Assembly (NCBI RefSeq): GCF_036370855.1
Contig: NC_088117.1
Location: forward strand, 5,146,001 to 5,210,000
Reading direction: 5' to 3'
From: Dromaius novaehollandiae
Taxonomy: Eukaryota > Chordata > Aves > Casuariiformes > Dromaiidae
Length of the DNA stretch: 64,000 nt
Both the position numbers and the translations under genes were made by a program. Below, piece by piece: positions 9,801 to 22,128 of the stretch. A model generated the notes under the pieces. That model worked only from the letters and a program-made list of their open reading frames with translations, ran no database searches and had not been told where the DNA came from. Each line of letters opens with the position of its first letter. Within the stretch, counting starts at the first letter, position 1.

Positions 9801-12099
9801 TTCCCAGTGAGCCGACACTCTTAGGTGTCCTGGGAACTTGAGGAACTCCTCAGTATAGATTTTACACTGACATTTACTAGCATTAAAATAATAGGTAGGT
9901 AGATAATGTGACATTTTCTCTTCTTCGGTAGCCTATTATCTCTGAACTGTATGAACTTTTTTGGTTTGATCTTTAAGTACTAAAATGAAGGACTGCAGAA
10001 CAACTGAGTCAAATGTAACAGTTTCTAGTTCTGTCGTTTAATTAAGGGCTCACATGTGCCCAGATCCCAGGGCGATGGGCATCATAGATGGAGGAGAATA
10101 ACTGCTGGACAGCTGTGGGCAGTGCATTGCCCTGCTTCTCCTCATGGCAGCTACGACATGGTGATAGGGGCTCAAACACCTGTACAGATGGTCTTTCAGG
10201 GTGCCTAGGCTCTGATACGCCATTCTTAAAGGTTGTCGGACACCACAGTAGCTGTCCATTTTCTGATTTTCCCTGCAGAAGAGTTCAGATGATTAACCAC
10301 TTGATGACTATGAGTCTGGATAAGTCGTGACAAATAGGCCACTGAACAGATATGACATAGCCCATAGCTTATTAAACATTTGTATTTGAATGTCTCATTT
10401 TCTCCGTTTTCCTGCAGAAGCTGGGACAAGAGTTGGAAACTGGAACTAGGAAAAGAATTTTTCTTCCCTTAAGGTTTTCAGTTTTAATCTGTCTCCTTCC
10501 TTTAAAAGGCTAGAGACTAGAATCGGAACAGCATAGTGAGGATAGCTTTTTTTTTCTTTAAAGCACTTACATGTGGGCTGCTCTAATCAATAAAACAGTA
10601 ATAAAAAAGAAGGAAGTTAGACTTTTTATGTGTGAGGGATGGTAAATTTAGATTCCTAAATAACATATGGCTATTCTACAGGCACTGAGATTTTTCAAAG
10701 GCTGAGCTGGCCTCTCTAAGTTTCATTTAGGCCTGATTTATTTCAAGCTAGCCCATGTTTCAGTTAGAAAAACTTGCAGGAAGCAGAAAGCAGGCTGAGG
10801 GGACCGTGTTTGGAGAGAGACCTGGAACTGGGCTCTCCGCAGGGATTCAGGGAAGACGTCTGGAGAAGCGCAGAGCAGAGCTGAAGAGGGAAGGCCTAAG
10901 CAGCAGGGGCAAGGAGAAGCCCTTGGAGAGGATTTGTATGTTACGGAATTACTGAAAGGCAGATCTAGTCAGTTAGTCAGATTTTTAAAAGTTAATCACA
11001 TCAGTATGGAAGCTGCTCTTTGGCGGGGGCTCCACTTTGTCTTCCTGCACAGCACCGGGGGAGCACTGTGCACGGCGGAGGGGATCCAAAAGGCGCTGGC
11101 ACGCTGAACGATGGCGGCAATGCCTGCTGTCAGCCCCTGCCGTGTGCGACTCCCTGCTGGTGGTCACCAGTCAGAAGTGAGGGACTTGCTTAAATCCTCA
11201 GTCCCAGAGGTCTCACTCAGCATCGCAGCGGCTGGGACCCTAACCCCAAACCCTTTCATGAAGGTAGGTGACTCTGATCTTTCTCATAAATAACACAAGT
11301 TGCCTTGCCTTTTAAAAGAGGGCACAGGAATTTGCTGATATTGTTCCCACAGGCTTCTTGTGTCTGTTTGCCTTTGCTGAGGGTGGGAGAGATCCTCCAC
11401 CGGGGAGCACTGAACAGCAAGTAGCAGAACCCACCAGCAGGCACAAACAGCGGGGCCTGTTAGGCATGTCTCTCCTTACTCCAGTTCTCTCACCTTGCTG
11501 ATGATAAGGTTTTTCTGTCCTCAGGGAGACAACAGGAGGAGTCAGAAGTGTTTCCTCCCAAAACAGCCTTTAGCTTAGTGTTTAGCACTCTTCTTTGGGT
11601 CATTGGACATGTGGGCTTGAATATCTTAGATGAAGGAGTGGAAACTGGTTCTCCAGAGTCCAAGGAAGTGCCCTGGTCACTAGGGCCCAACCTATATTAA
11701 ATGCAGAATTGGGAACACCGAATCATGTGAGAACACCAGTTTGGTGGAGAAATGCCTTCTGAGTCCTGCTCTGGCCTAGTGAGGACATAGGTGCCAAGCT
11801 CCCAAGGCCTGACACAGCGGAAGTGCATGCTGAGACATCTGTCTGAGGAGCTGTACGGTAAAAATGCTGCAGGACCAATGGTATTTAGGTGCTTTCAAGA
11901 CTAGGGAATTAGCTGAGCGCTTTGCCTTGGATTTCCATTGCTCACACTGGCCCGACCCAGAATGGAAAGCCAAAATATAGTGGCTTTTTTCAAAAAGACA
12001 TATTGAAAAAACAAAAATAAACCCTTCAATGGCTGGGGTCAGCTGAAATGTTCTCATATAATAGTTATTCTTCCAGTTTTAGCCTTTGTTTGTTCAGCT
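6857..12099. other. intron 1 block, mostly unique sequence
   Basis: I see no exon, RNA gene or well-preserved mobile element here. One small tandem repeat is present at 9766-9814. All open frames are short and unlike known proteins. Confidence 0.5.
9766..9814 (+). repeat. short tandem repeat, 19-20 nt unit
   Basis: The unit CAGTGAGCCGGGTCCTTTC occurs twice (the second copy has one extra C), followed by a partial third copy, CAGTGAGCCG. The copies are nearly identical, so the duplication is recent compared with the surrounding repeats. Confidence 0.85.
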
Positions 12100-12330
12100 C
12101 CTCTTTTCTTTTCTTTGATAGAAATTATAGGAGCACAGGCATAGAGGGGACCACCTGGGTTGCCAGATTCAGCCCCCTGCAGTGAAAGGGATATAATATT
12201 AGATAATTAGTCCAAACATTCACAGAATATCCACTTTGTATGTTCTGATACAGCACAGGCCACAGAAACTTTCCCAGTACTCTGTGATAAACCAAAGATC
12301 TTTAGCTGAGACCAAAAGTTATCACTGTAA
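12100..12330 (-). mobile_element. CR1 LINE 3'-end relic (antisense), low certainty
   Basis: On the + strand this reads like the reverse complement of a sauropsid CR1 3' end: a motif near AGAGGGGACCACC, then CAGCCCCCTGCA, then CACAGGCCACAGAAACTTTCCCAG. The match is diverged and broken, and no terminal 8-nt repeats are clear. A repeat-library comparison would confirm or reject it. Confidence 0.5.
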
Positions 12331-15254
12331 TGTAGGACAGGAAGAGAGAAAGACAGACTGACAATATTTCAGGTACCTAAAAATGCCAGGTATTGATTTA
12401 GAAAAGTGTTAACTATGAAAAAGAAAAACCTTTTCTAGTAAAAGGTACTGCTTTTTTATTTTTATAAGTTTTTTTTTAAACCAGGTGTTTTGACAATTAT
12501 GAAACTTTTATTGAAATTTTAAGTTAGAATATGTGCCAAAACTGATCTTTTCCCACAGATAGTCTGTTTTGATTAATTTCCTTTTTTTTTGAGCAAAGTA
12601 TTTGATCAAACATTTCCCAGCCTTCTCTGATCTTAGTCTGTGTAGCAGTTCCTACATCTCATCATGGTATGAATGAAAACATTCACTTTATTACATATGT
12701 ACGTCTTTAAGTCTTATATTCTGGATTATTCTGAAAATGTATCAGAAAAGTCATTTGATCAAACCATCTACATTTTTTCTCAACCATATTAGCTAGCCTA
12801 ATATCATCTTTTCCTATATATAGCCTCCTCTCCCATTACTACCAGATTTTTCACTTAATACTGTCTTTACATTATCAGTTTATACTAATCTTTCTAATTC
12901 AAATAAGCAAAATATACTGGAGTTTTCTGTTTCCTTGCTTTGGGCATTTGTTTTCTGTCTACTGGGCACAGGACAATTGAGTGAACTCTCCCTTTTTGTT
13001 TTTCCAAAAATGAGACTTCTAAAAATGAAGCTTCTGACCTGATGTTCATGTTGGTTCATGGCCATTTCCCTACCTTAGAGTGGCTAACGTCTGGATGTGA
13101 TTGTTATCTTTGTTTCAGCTTTCTGTGGAAAAGAAATATTTTGTTGCTTTTCCGTGCTTGTCCCTAACCTTCTTCTCTTCATTTTCTCTAATGTGAGCAT
13201 ACATGCACATACACACAAGATTTCCAAAGCATCTTTGATTTTTTTTTCTCAGATCAATAGAGCATTTAAACTCCAGTGATGAAGGAAAGAAGTTTGTTTA
13301 TTTTCCTACGTATTCTGACAAAAGTGGCAGATCCTGTAAACTGCTTTGATTTAATGTTACTGCCTGTTATAGTTTGGTCTCCCCAAAGCCACGCCTAAAG
13401 TCAAAGTATTCTTGCTCTGAACATGAGTAGAGCAGAATTCAAAAAGATGAGTTAAAACAGGAATCAACATCTATCCCAGAATTTTGCATTCTGATCCCTT
13501 TATTCATAGCAATCATAAAGAACAATTTGATTAGTCAAGAACTATCCCACATACATAAAGTTGCCAGCACCTAAGCGTAGGTACAGAATGTATCATAGCA
13601 AAAATTGTGAACAAATATAAACATGAGTCAAATTTTCCCTTGGTGAGAAGGAGGATGGATTCATGGTGTTAGATTTACACAGGCAGTATGTATGTGATCC
13701 TAAACCTATTCAAGATCATGAAAAAATGCCATTGACCTTGGTTGACTCTGACTTAGGGTCTGATTTCAGAGAGACTCTTTTGCATCCCTCATCTACAGCT
13801 CGGACCCTTCCATGGTCCTTGCATTAACATCCATTATTTTGCTGTCCTGTCTTGCTTTGGATATCAGAGCCAAGCAAGAAGAGAAAAGTTATGAAGCCCT
13901 AACGTCAGAGAAATTGGCCTGGGGAAGGGGATATGTTTATTTTAGTTGTTTTTGGTATAATCCAAATCCCTTTTTGGCCTCTGTCTGTTTCAGCCTTTTT
14001 TTTCAGTGTTAAAATGAGTACTTATTCAAAACACAGTCTCCGTTTTTCTGTTTTGATGGGTGATGTAAGTGTGCAGCTTTCCCATCCAATCCCTCTATAC
14101 GCTCTTATCACCATCATATTCTCATTTCTTTCTCTACTGTCTGGTGTCCTTGATTCCCCCGTCTTTCCCTTCTTCCAGCTAGGCAGAATTGGTCTGTTTT
14201 CCTCCTCCCTAGCAAGCAAGTGTCGTGACATGGATAACCGTGATCTCTCCGAAGTTCTATTCTTCTTTCACCACGCGAAGGTAGCGTTCCTGCCTCGCAG
14301 ATGAAGGGTACCCCTAGGTTGGCGGCTAAGACCTTCAGCCAACCTGTGTGCAAAATACTGTGGGAAAGGAGGGTAAGAAGTCTGTGTGTTTGTGTGCTTA
14401 GTCAGGCATATGCTCATGCATATTTTCCAGGAATTATTGATATTGTTCTGTTTAATATCCATCCTAGTGGTACACAAACAAGGAGTGAGCAGTTGTTCTC
14501 ACAGAGAGGGGAGTGAGGGTGAACTGAAACCGAGAGGCATCTGGAATTGGCCTGGTGAAACAGCTTCTAAGAGATATGATACCCGCTCATGGAAGCAAAA
14601 GAATTGCTGTGTTAGAGAAGAAAACCACTCTGTTCTTTGCTGATTAAGTCCTGGGGTCTGGTAGGCTTTCCTTGAGTCTTCTTTCTGAGTGGTATTTAGG
14701 GCCCTTTTATCTCTTCTCCTTCCTCCTCTCTGCTGTGTTTTTCCTTCGTTTCTTTATCTAATTTATTGTCTCTTTATTTGCTTTAAATCACTTTTCCATA
14801 TGGATTTCTCTCCTCTGACCCATCTTCCCTTCCCTCATCTGATTCCCGGGAGTCTTCTGTCGTCATGGAGTTGGGAGAAGAGGAGGCCTGCTCCAGATGC
14901 TGTGCATAAGCTGCCTGCTCCCTTTTGCCTTTATTTTCTTCATTGCCTATTCTCTGTTGTTAGTGTTGGAAGCATATTCACAAAGATCGGTCCATTGGAT
15001 TGAGGAAAGAAATCTTATCACCGTTATTTTGTTTGTTTTATTTAAGACAGCAAGGGCAAGAGATGGAAAGTAAAGGCCATTCACCATTACCGGTTTGTTT
15101 TAATTTTGAATGTTGGTTATTTTTCTCCTGTTCTAATGCATTTTACTGTTGTTGTTTTCCTTTATTATTGCAGCAAGATTGTGCTTTTGTAGTCCTGATC
15201 ACTGTCTCAAAGAAACCCTCAAATGGAAGTGATAAGTTTCTAAGGCATGAGAGA
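12331..15254. other. intron 1 block, unique AT-rich sequence
   Basis: I see no gene or clear repeat. There are T-rich and A-rich short runs around 12450-12600. Nothing else can be supported. Confidence 0.5.
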
Positions 15255-15375
15255 TCATTGTCCTTAAAATCAGGGAAACTGAGGAATAGAGGGATACTCT
15301 GATATGTCAGAGATGTGGCAGCGTGTTGGTGACAGAGCTGGAAGTAGAACCCAACAGGCATGGCCTGTTAAACTC
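15255..15375 (-). mobile_element. MIR-type SINE relic (antisense)
   Basis: The + strand shows GGGAAACTGAGGAATAGAGG, then a diverged middle, then GACAGAGCTGGAAGTAGAACC. This is the order found in the reverse complement of a MIR (CORE-SINE) body. MIRs are ancient amniote SINEs, so the divergence fits. The ends are approximate. Confidence 0.75.
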
Positions 15376-18300
15376 TTTATAGTGGTGATGACAGGTATTC
15401 CTCAGCTTGGATTGTTCTCCATTTGAAGTCAATGCACTCTCATTCCTGTAGCATTTTTCTTGTAGCTATTCGTGGTCCTTTGCTAAGTTACTACTGTACA
15501 TGGTGCTGAGCTAGTGGTGGTTATGAAATCTTCTACCTGGCATCATGCCCTAGCAACATGGAGGACAGGTGACAGAGGGAGACAAGTTGGCATTTGTGAC
15601 ATGAGCAGTTTGGAAATGGTCTTGATTAACATCTCTGACCTAAACATGCTGGTGATGTTTGAATCATCACAAATTGTTATATTTCTGAAATGGAACAGCA
15701 TATGCAGCCCAAACTGGGAGAGAAAAGCAAATCTTACCCAGGCCTCTCAGTTCAGACTATTATTTAAATTGGAGTACTTTGATGTTTTTGATACATCTGC
15801 ACATCAATTAATATATTCATTTGCTAAAACAGCTTGTAAAACATGTAGATTGTAACTGCTAAGCATCTTGAAGTGCTGAAAATCTGGCCACAGATAGCTC
15901 AGGGTGTTAAGGGCAAAAGCAACTCATTTACCACATAAATATGGATCAGGTGAGTGGTTGCAGAAGGGGCTTTGCACACAGCATGTTAGTGCCCCAGTAA
16001 CAGCAGACCGTTTTGGGGGAGGGATCATCATCCAGTGCACGTGCTCGCAGCTAAACAACTGCTGCTTCTGTTGGTAGCATCAACAGGGAGGCTCTGCGTC
16101 ATATGATCCACATGAATTGTGTTTTGTTCTGAGGTCAGCAGCATATGCACTTGTAAAGACTCAGGTGCTAGGGTTGAAATCTGGAGCTTGCATTACTACT
16201 GCCTTACCTTGCACCTGTCTTGTGGAAGAGCAGAGCAGCCTTCTCTCTGAGGTCAAAACAGCATCTTTCACCAGCAATAATTTAATGGGAATTATTTTCA
16301 GTGTAAACTCGGCAAGAATTGAAAGCCTTCTGTGCTGGAGCTTATGAATGGAGATGTTCAGGGAGAAAAAGAGTACTGGGAGAGAAAGCAAATGTTAACT
16401 AAATGTATTACGCACAGGATTTTGAAACATGTACTTGGCAGAGGGAAGGGTAAGCAGTACAAGCCAGATTCTGTTGTTGAACACATCAGTGTAAACCTAG
16501 AGTAACTCCTTTGGACAGGAAGCGAGGGGGGCTGCTCCAGACCGAGGAACGTGTAGTAGAATTTGGGGCCAAGATGGAGTGCATGCAATGGGGAAAATGA
16601 ACAAGCTGAAAAGTGGATGTCATGGAGAACAACCTCCAACCTCCGTTGCTGCTGTAGATGGTTTAATCTGGGTGCGTGATGGTTATGGTGATGCAGTGGG
16701 AAAAGTTTGTATGGTGTGGGATTGTTTTTACTTTTTGGAGCATTTTCTGCGTATTTCTATCATACTCCCTCTAGCTTGTAAAACTAGTCTGTATACCATT
16801 TTTACAGTGAGCCTTTTGTGTTCCCAGCAACAAACACTTTTAAATTCTGCTCTCCAGTCTTGTGGGCCTAAACTCATTTACCCCCTCCTGTACTGTCCCA
16901 TGTCCAGGAATAATATCCCCTCATCTGTTTATAAACAACCCCCCTCTGAGGAAGTTCAGAGGAAGAAAAGTTAGTTAATGAAAATCAACCATACACTGAG
17001 GGCCAGGCTGTGGGTTGGAGCCAGCAGGGTTGCTGGATGTTTACTACTACGCATCTGCTTGTAGGAATTTCTCTGATGATATATCTGTCTGTCTATGTCT
17101 CTTTTTCTTCTTTTTCCTCCATCACAGCAAATGTGGAAAAAAGAGGGAGTCAAATTATAGTGTCAGTTCATTTTAAAATAATGACCAGCCTGGATTCTAT
17201 TCAGGAATGCAAGCAAGGAGACTAACTTGAATGAACCTGCAGAAGTTCTTGCTCATAAGTCCACTGATTTTGTTTCATTTTTTAAAACATTGAAATCTAG
17301 ATTCTGGCTCCTGTCAAAACTATTTGTTGCTCTTGAGTTGTGGAAAGGCTGTAAAAGGACTAAAATAACCCAAAGGATAGTTCTGCTATAGTTTGAGCAC
17401 AAGGCTGATATATCTGGTCTCGCACACTTCTTTTGCAGAACTGCCAGCATAAGGATGCAGGAGTGAGCAGGAACCAGGGAAGCAGATAACTTTGGGCTCT
17501 GTAGTCACCATGAACTCTGGAGCTAGGGGCAGACAGGCATGGGAATGGTGCTGTCAGCTAGAAAACATGGAATACTTTAACTTGCTCCAGAGAGCCCCTA
17601 AATCCTCCCAATATAGGGGAGACCCAGGCAAAAGCCCATTTTCTTGTGAATTCTACTGGGTTGTGCCTTTAATATGGCACCTTGGTGATCTCAAGTAGGA
17701 AGTGAGGGAACTGGGTATTTGTTGCCTTGATGTCTGGAAGGAGCGTGCCCTGCAGTGCTAATTTTTGCTGCTCCCAAGTGCTTCTCCATGAGCTGCCATA
17801 GGATGGGAAGTGTGATCAGCTCTGGGCCTCCAGGAGACAGCAGAGCTGTGAGCACAGTGGGATCCTCTGAAAGCCTTTCTGGCTATTCAAAATGCCTGGG
17901 AAAATCATCAGATAAAGTCTGGGAGCAAGGGAGGCAGCACTGGTCAGGGCTGTGGTTCCTCACTTAGACAGAAGTGTGGTATCAGTGCAGCACTCACTAT
18001 CCCCAGCTGCCCCTGAACCCCTTTCCAAAATGGAGTGCCTTTGGAAAGTGAGGAAAAGTGATTGTCTCTGCAGTGACAAAAGCCGATATTGTGCAAGTCT
18101 ATTAAAACTGCACTAACATGGTAAAACACTGGATGGCACATTACAGGAAACATTCCTGCTCTGTATTCCTAGGGTTGCAGAATACTTGCAGTCACTAATT
18201 TCTGTGACACCGTGAGCAATGGACACTATAACAGAGAGTTAGTAATGTACGTGGCACCTTGGAGATCAGTAATGACTTGATGTGACTTCAGCGTTAGAGC

Positions 18301-20379
18301 TGCTGAAATGATGTCCCAGTCTGGATTTGCAAAGGGGTTGATTTTGTTCTTTAATTTGAGATCTGGGTGAAAATACATAAACAGATGGCAAGAGCAGCAG
18401 TCCACAAGGTCACTTGTAGACATTTGGAGCAGAGGTGTTTTCACTGATATAATAGATGTGAAAGTTCTGGTCCCACTTTTAGTTCTAAGAGTCTTGAAAG
18501 ATTAGATGTATTGCAAAAAGTTTCTAGTGCTGACAGAATCTCTGTACCTTCAGATGTGATGGTTTCAAATAGTCTTATCTGTTGCTTGTTGTTGAAAGAG
18601 CAGGGGGTTTTTTATTGTACAGATATTTTCTGGCATGTAATTAATAGCCTTATCTGGAAGACTGTTTGAGTGTGGTCTCTCCATGTCACACCCCAACAAG
18701 GGGAAGACAGGAGTGATATATCAGAACTGAGAATTTTGTATCGCAGCTTGGACAAAGTTTATCAGTTGTTGCACCATCTCTGTGCCCTTGAACAGATTTA
18801 AAAAAGGTGGGGAGGGAGAAAAAGAAATGGACCTGATTTATACTGGTGAGCTTCCTCCAAGAATTCCAGGCTAACTGTCAACAGTTTCACCGAGGAGGAA
18901 AGTTGAGCACATCATTCTTGCCCTTTGAAGAGCTCTGGATTAATGAATAGCAAAGTACCAGTGTATCTTCTACATTTCTTTGAGCTAGAAAAGACTGGAA
19001 TTCCCCAAAGTCCTCTTGCTAGAGATGATTTAATCAAACAGGCTGTTTACATTCTGTGCCTCACCAGAGGCAACGCTCAGACTGGGCTGGCCTTCAGCTG
19101 TACGCCATAATACTAAGGCTTTTCTTTATTTTATTTTAAACATCAGCATACCACCAGTTTTCCTGGGAGATAGTTGTATCCAAACACCTGCAGGCTCTGT
19201 GGAACAGGCCAGCAAGGGATCTGGGAAGCAAAAGCAGCTGCATCTCGCAGAGGCAAAATGCTACTGCCGGGGTCTGTGTTTCTTCTCTGACCTGGCTTCT
19301 GCAGGGTTGGGATCTCGGCAGGAAAGGCCGACCGGGGCACCTGCACGCATGGAGGCAAGACACCTCCCAGGAGTTGTAAGAAGCTAAGCACTGACCTGCA
19401 CTCTTTCCTCTGTCTCAAGCGCTGACTGCAGAGGCAGAAAAACAATGGCCTTTCTGTCCCTGACCGTGAGTTTTTTGTCACATCGAGATGGCCAAGCTGT
19501 GGTTTGGCGAACATCCCCTCTAGCAGTTTCTGTGCTCTGAGGCTTAAGAAAGCAATAAATGAAATGGGGGCTATGTTTGTGATGGGGGGGGGGGGCAGAA
19601 GGAAATGAGACTAGGATCCTTCTTCCCACTATCCTGCATCTTTCACCTTCCCTCCCACAGTCTGACCGTCTCTTCCGCCTATATCATGAAATCAACACGC
19701 GGTTGCACAGCTGTGTGTCTGAAATGGGCCATAATCTTTGAGTCAGGATCTAAATTTGTTTTCAGATGTAACTTTTTAAAAAAATACTTTGGTGTCTTCT
19801 GAAAGTGATGTATTTCTCCTCCCCATGCACAGGAACTTCAGTGCATCATTGAGGAGGATGAACCTAAGTGGGCAACGTGGACAACATTCTTCCAAACCCA
19901 AGCAATACAACCAGCTGTTCAGCAGGGATATTATTTATTGAGACCTGTCAATGTGTTCAGTACATGACATCCTTTGCACTGACAAGCTCACAGCCTGCCT
20001 TATGAGGTTGCTCTAATACTTGTCAAAGGTTGGTGACAGAGCAGACTTGAAGAGGCACACAGATTCATGGGAAAGTTATTAGAAGGGCATTACAACAAGA
20101 TGTTTTGTAAGGAAAGGAGGAAAAGAGAGTAGCTGGCAGAGAGAAAACAGAGGCTGTTGCAGAGGGTATAGGTTCCTTTTTGCTGGTGGTTTCAGGAAGA
20201 CAACAGGGCAATAAATTGCTCTCAGCAATAAATTAGATGCTTTTGAGAGAAAGAGAGTGTTTGGGCAGTGATGAAACTGCTTTGTGAGAGAAAGGCAGGC
20301 TTCCTCTTTTGCTAATTAAACTTCTTATTCTGTGGCAGAGTGGTTGGAGGTGCACAGGTTGATCAAGGGTACTTTGCAA
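15376..20379. other. intron 1 block, unique sequence with one old motif copy
   Basis: I see no gene. At 16461-16515 there is a diverged copy of a motif common in sauropsid DNA (CCAGATTCTG, then CAGTGTAAA, then GAGTAACTCC). A run of 12 G lies at 19584-19595. The remainder is unremarkable. Confidence 0.5.
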
Positions 20380-20525
20380 CTGCTCTTAGGTGCCTTCAAT
20401 GCCCTGTCCTTTCCATCCGTGAAGGTGGGATAATGGCTCTTAGCAGCCCTTGGAGAGCTAGTGTATGTTAGGATGAGGTAATAACATCAGTGCAGTGCTT
20501 TGATCCGGTATGATGCTGTAGATGG
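20380..20525 (+). mobile_element. MIR/CORE-SINE-like relic
   Basis: The sequence CCTTTCCATCCGTGAAGGTGG, followed by GGATAATGG and, about 80 nt on, GTGCTTTGATCCGGTATGATG, parallels the 3' half of MIR-type SINEs (TTTCC-ATCTGTAAAATGGG, then GCGCTTTGAGATC). It is strongly diverged and the boundaries are approximate. Confidence 0.5.
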
Positions 20526-20789
20526 CAAAAGCTACTCTGTTACACCAAAAGAAAGAAGTGTGTAGCCAAAAAGTCCCATTTGCCAGGGTCGTGTTAGGTC
20601 CCTGCAGCGCAGTGCTGCTACAGAGAGAAAACTCAGGTTATGGAATGCCTAAGAGAGAAAAAGCAGCAGATCTTGCCAATCTCCTGCTTATCTCTTTCTC
20701 CCATCTTTTTTCTCTTGACTTGTGTAAGCTCGTGTTCATTTGTATTGCAGGTATTTATTTTCCCATGCTGAAAAACAGAGCTGTTGCTT

Positions 20790-21715
20790 GAACAGTTTGA
20801 CTCTGGCCGCATTCCCTCCTATTCAGCACAATGCAATCTTGGCTCTTTACTAGTTAATATTATCTGTCAACAACCTGCAAGAAAACATAAAATCAGTGCT
20901 GATAAAATTTGCAGATGTTGCAGAGTTCAGGGAGTGGTAAACAATGACCAAAACAGGACTCTCATTTGGGTGTTTTCATAAATTGAGAACATGCAAACAG
21001 TATGCATTAGAGTAAAGCCAAATGTGAAGTCATACATACAGAAAAACGGGAGGTAGGTCATGCTTAAAGGATGGGTGGTGGGGGAAGGGTCTTTCACCTG
21101 GAAGCCGAATATGTGGGAGTAACCCTGTGTTAGAATAGATAAATGTGAACTGCTAATGTGATGCTCTGGCCAAAGGTTTAGAGTCATCGTTGGCTGTGTA
21201 AACAAGGAAGTATCAAACAGTTGTAGGGAGGTTATGTTACCCTTGTATTGACACTAGAGTGGCTGCTGCTGAAGTACTTTGTCCAGTTCTCGTTTCCACA
21301 GTGTAAAAATGATGTCGTACAAGAGAGGATTTAGAGGAAAAAAAAAAAAAAGGAATAATTGTGGGATTTATAACAAGTTTTAAAGTAATCAGTTCAGGAA
21401 GATTAATAGGTGACTAGATTGTCATGATCTTTAAGTACATGTTTGGGGAACATTAATCTGATAATTGGAGGCTAGAAATCTAATAATAGAGGATATAAGT
21501 AAATCCAATGCATACACGTGGAAGCTAAGCAACTTTGGAACAGAAAGAAGACGTGCCTTTTTCTAGGCATGAGAGTAATCATTCGTTGAAAAAATTTCCA
21601 AGTCTAGTGGTGGAATGTCCCTCACTAGCAACTTTTAAATTATAATTCAGTGTTTTTCTAAATTACACGTTCTTGTTCAAAGAGGAATTAATTCAGTCCT
21701 CACCATGTTGTATCT
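20790..21715 (+). mobile_element. CR1 LINE, about 0.9 kb 3' portion, decayed
   Basis: The order of landmarks is that of a CR1 3' region on the + strand. First comes a TTTGACTCTGG...CTCCTATTCAGC piece, then AAATTTGCAGATG near 20906, a GGAGTGGTAAACAATGA segment, a GTCCAGTTCTCGTTTCCACA segment near 21273, an AAGAGAGGATTTAGAGGA segment, and a GTGGTGGAATGTCCCTCACTAG segment near 21608. The reading frame is destroyed by many stops and no reverse-transcriptase frame survives. It is the longest recognisable transposon copy in the window. A run of 14 A (21338-21351) has grown inside it. The last part of the 3' end seems to be missing. Confidence 0.85.
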
Positions 21716-22088
21716 GAGTGTTTCTAATGTCAGATCACCCTGGGAGTTTTCAGCTACTACTGCAAAAAATAATTGAATCCAAGCAGTAAAGTACAGGTAG
21801 CACTAGGATGCTGTCTTCAAATCCTTTAATTTTCCAGTGTTTCTGTGGGTTCTTCCTGACACTGGTAGGATATTTCTAATCACCATAACATTTCTAGCTC
21901 TTTGTTGGGACTCCTGGGTATCACTTTGGTTAAACTGTCAGCCTCAGAGTCTCATATGATGTTGCTGATCTTATTTAGAAAGCTTTGTCACCATTACCCT
22001 TAAGGTTTTCCTCAGCACTGGCTTGACTTTCCCCCTTCACTGCCAAGACTAGTGTGCTTGTCTGAAGAGCAAAATCAAAAATCTTTTC

Positions 22089-22128
22089 TCATTGAAGACA
22101 ATAGGAATTTTACTGTTGATTTCAATGA
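22089..22128. repeat. imperfect inverted repeat, 16-nt arms
   Basis: The left arm TCATTGAAGACAATAG (22089-22104) and right arm CTGTTGATTTCAATGA (22113-22128) pair with two mismatches around an 8-nt loop. The arms carry the TTGA-T-TTCAATG motif that recurs in this window and is widespread in sauropsid interspersed repeats. Confidence 0.7.
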
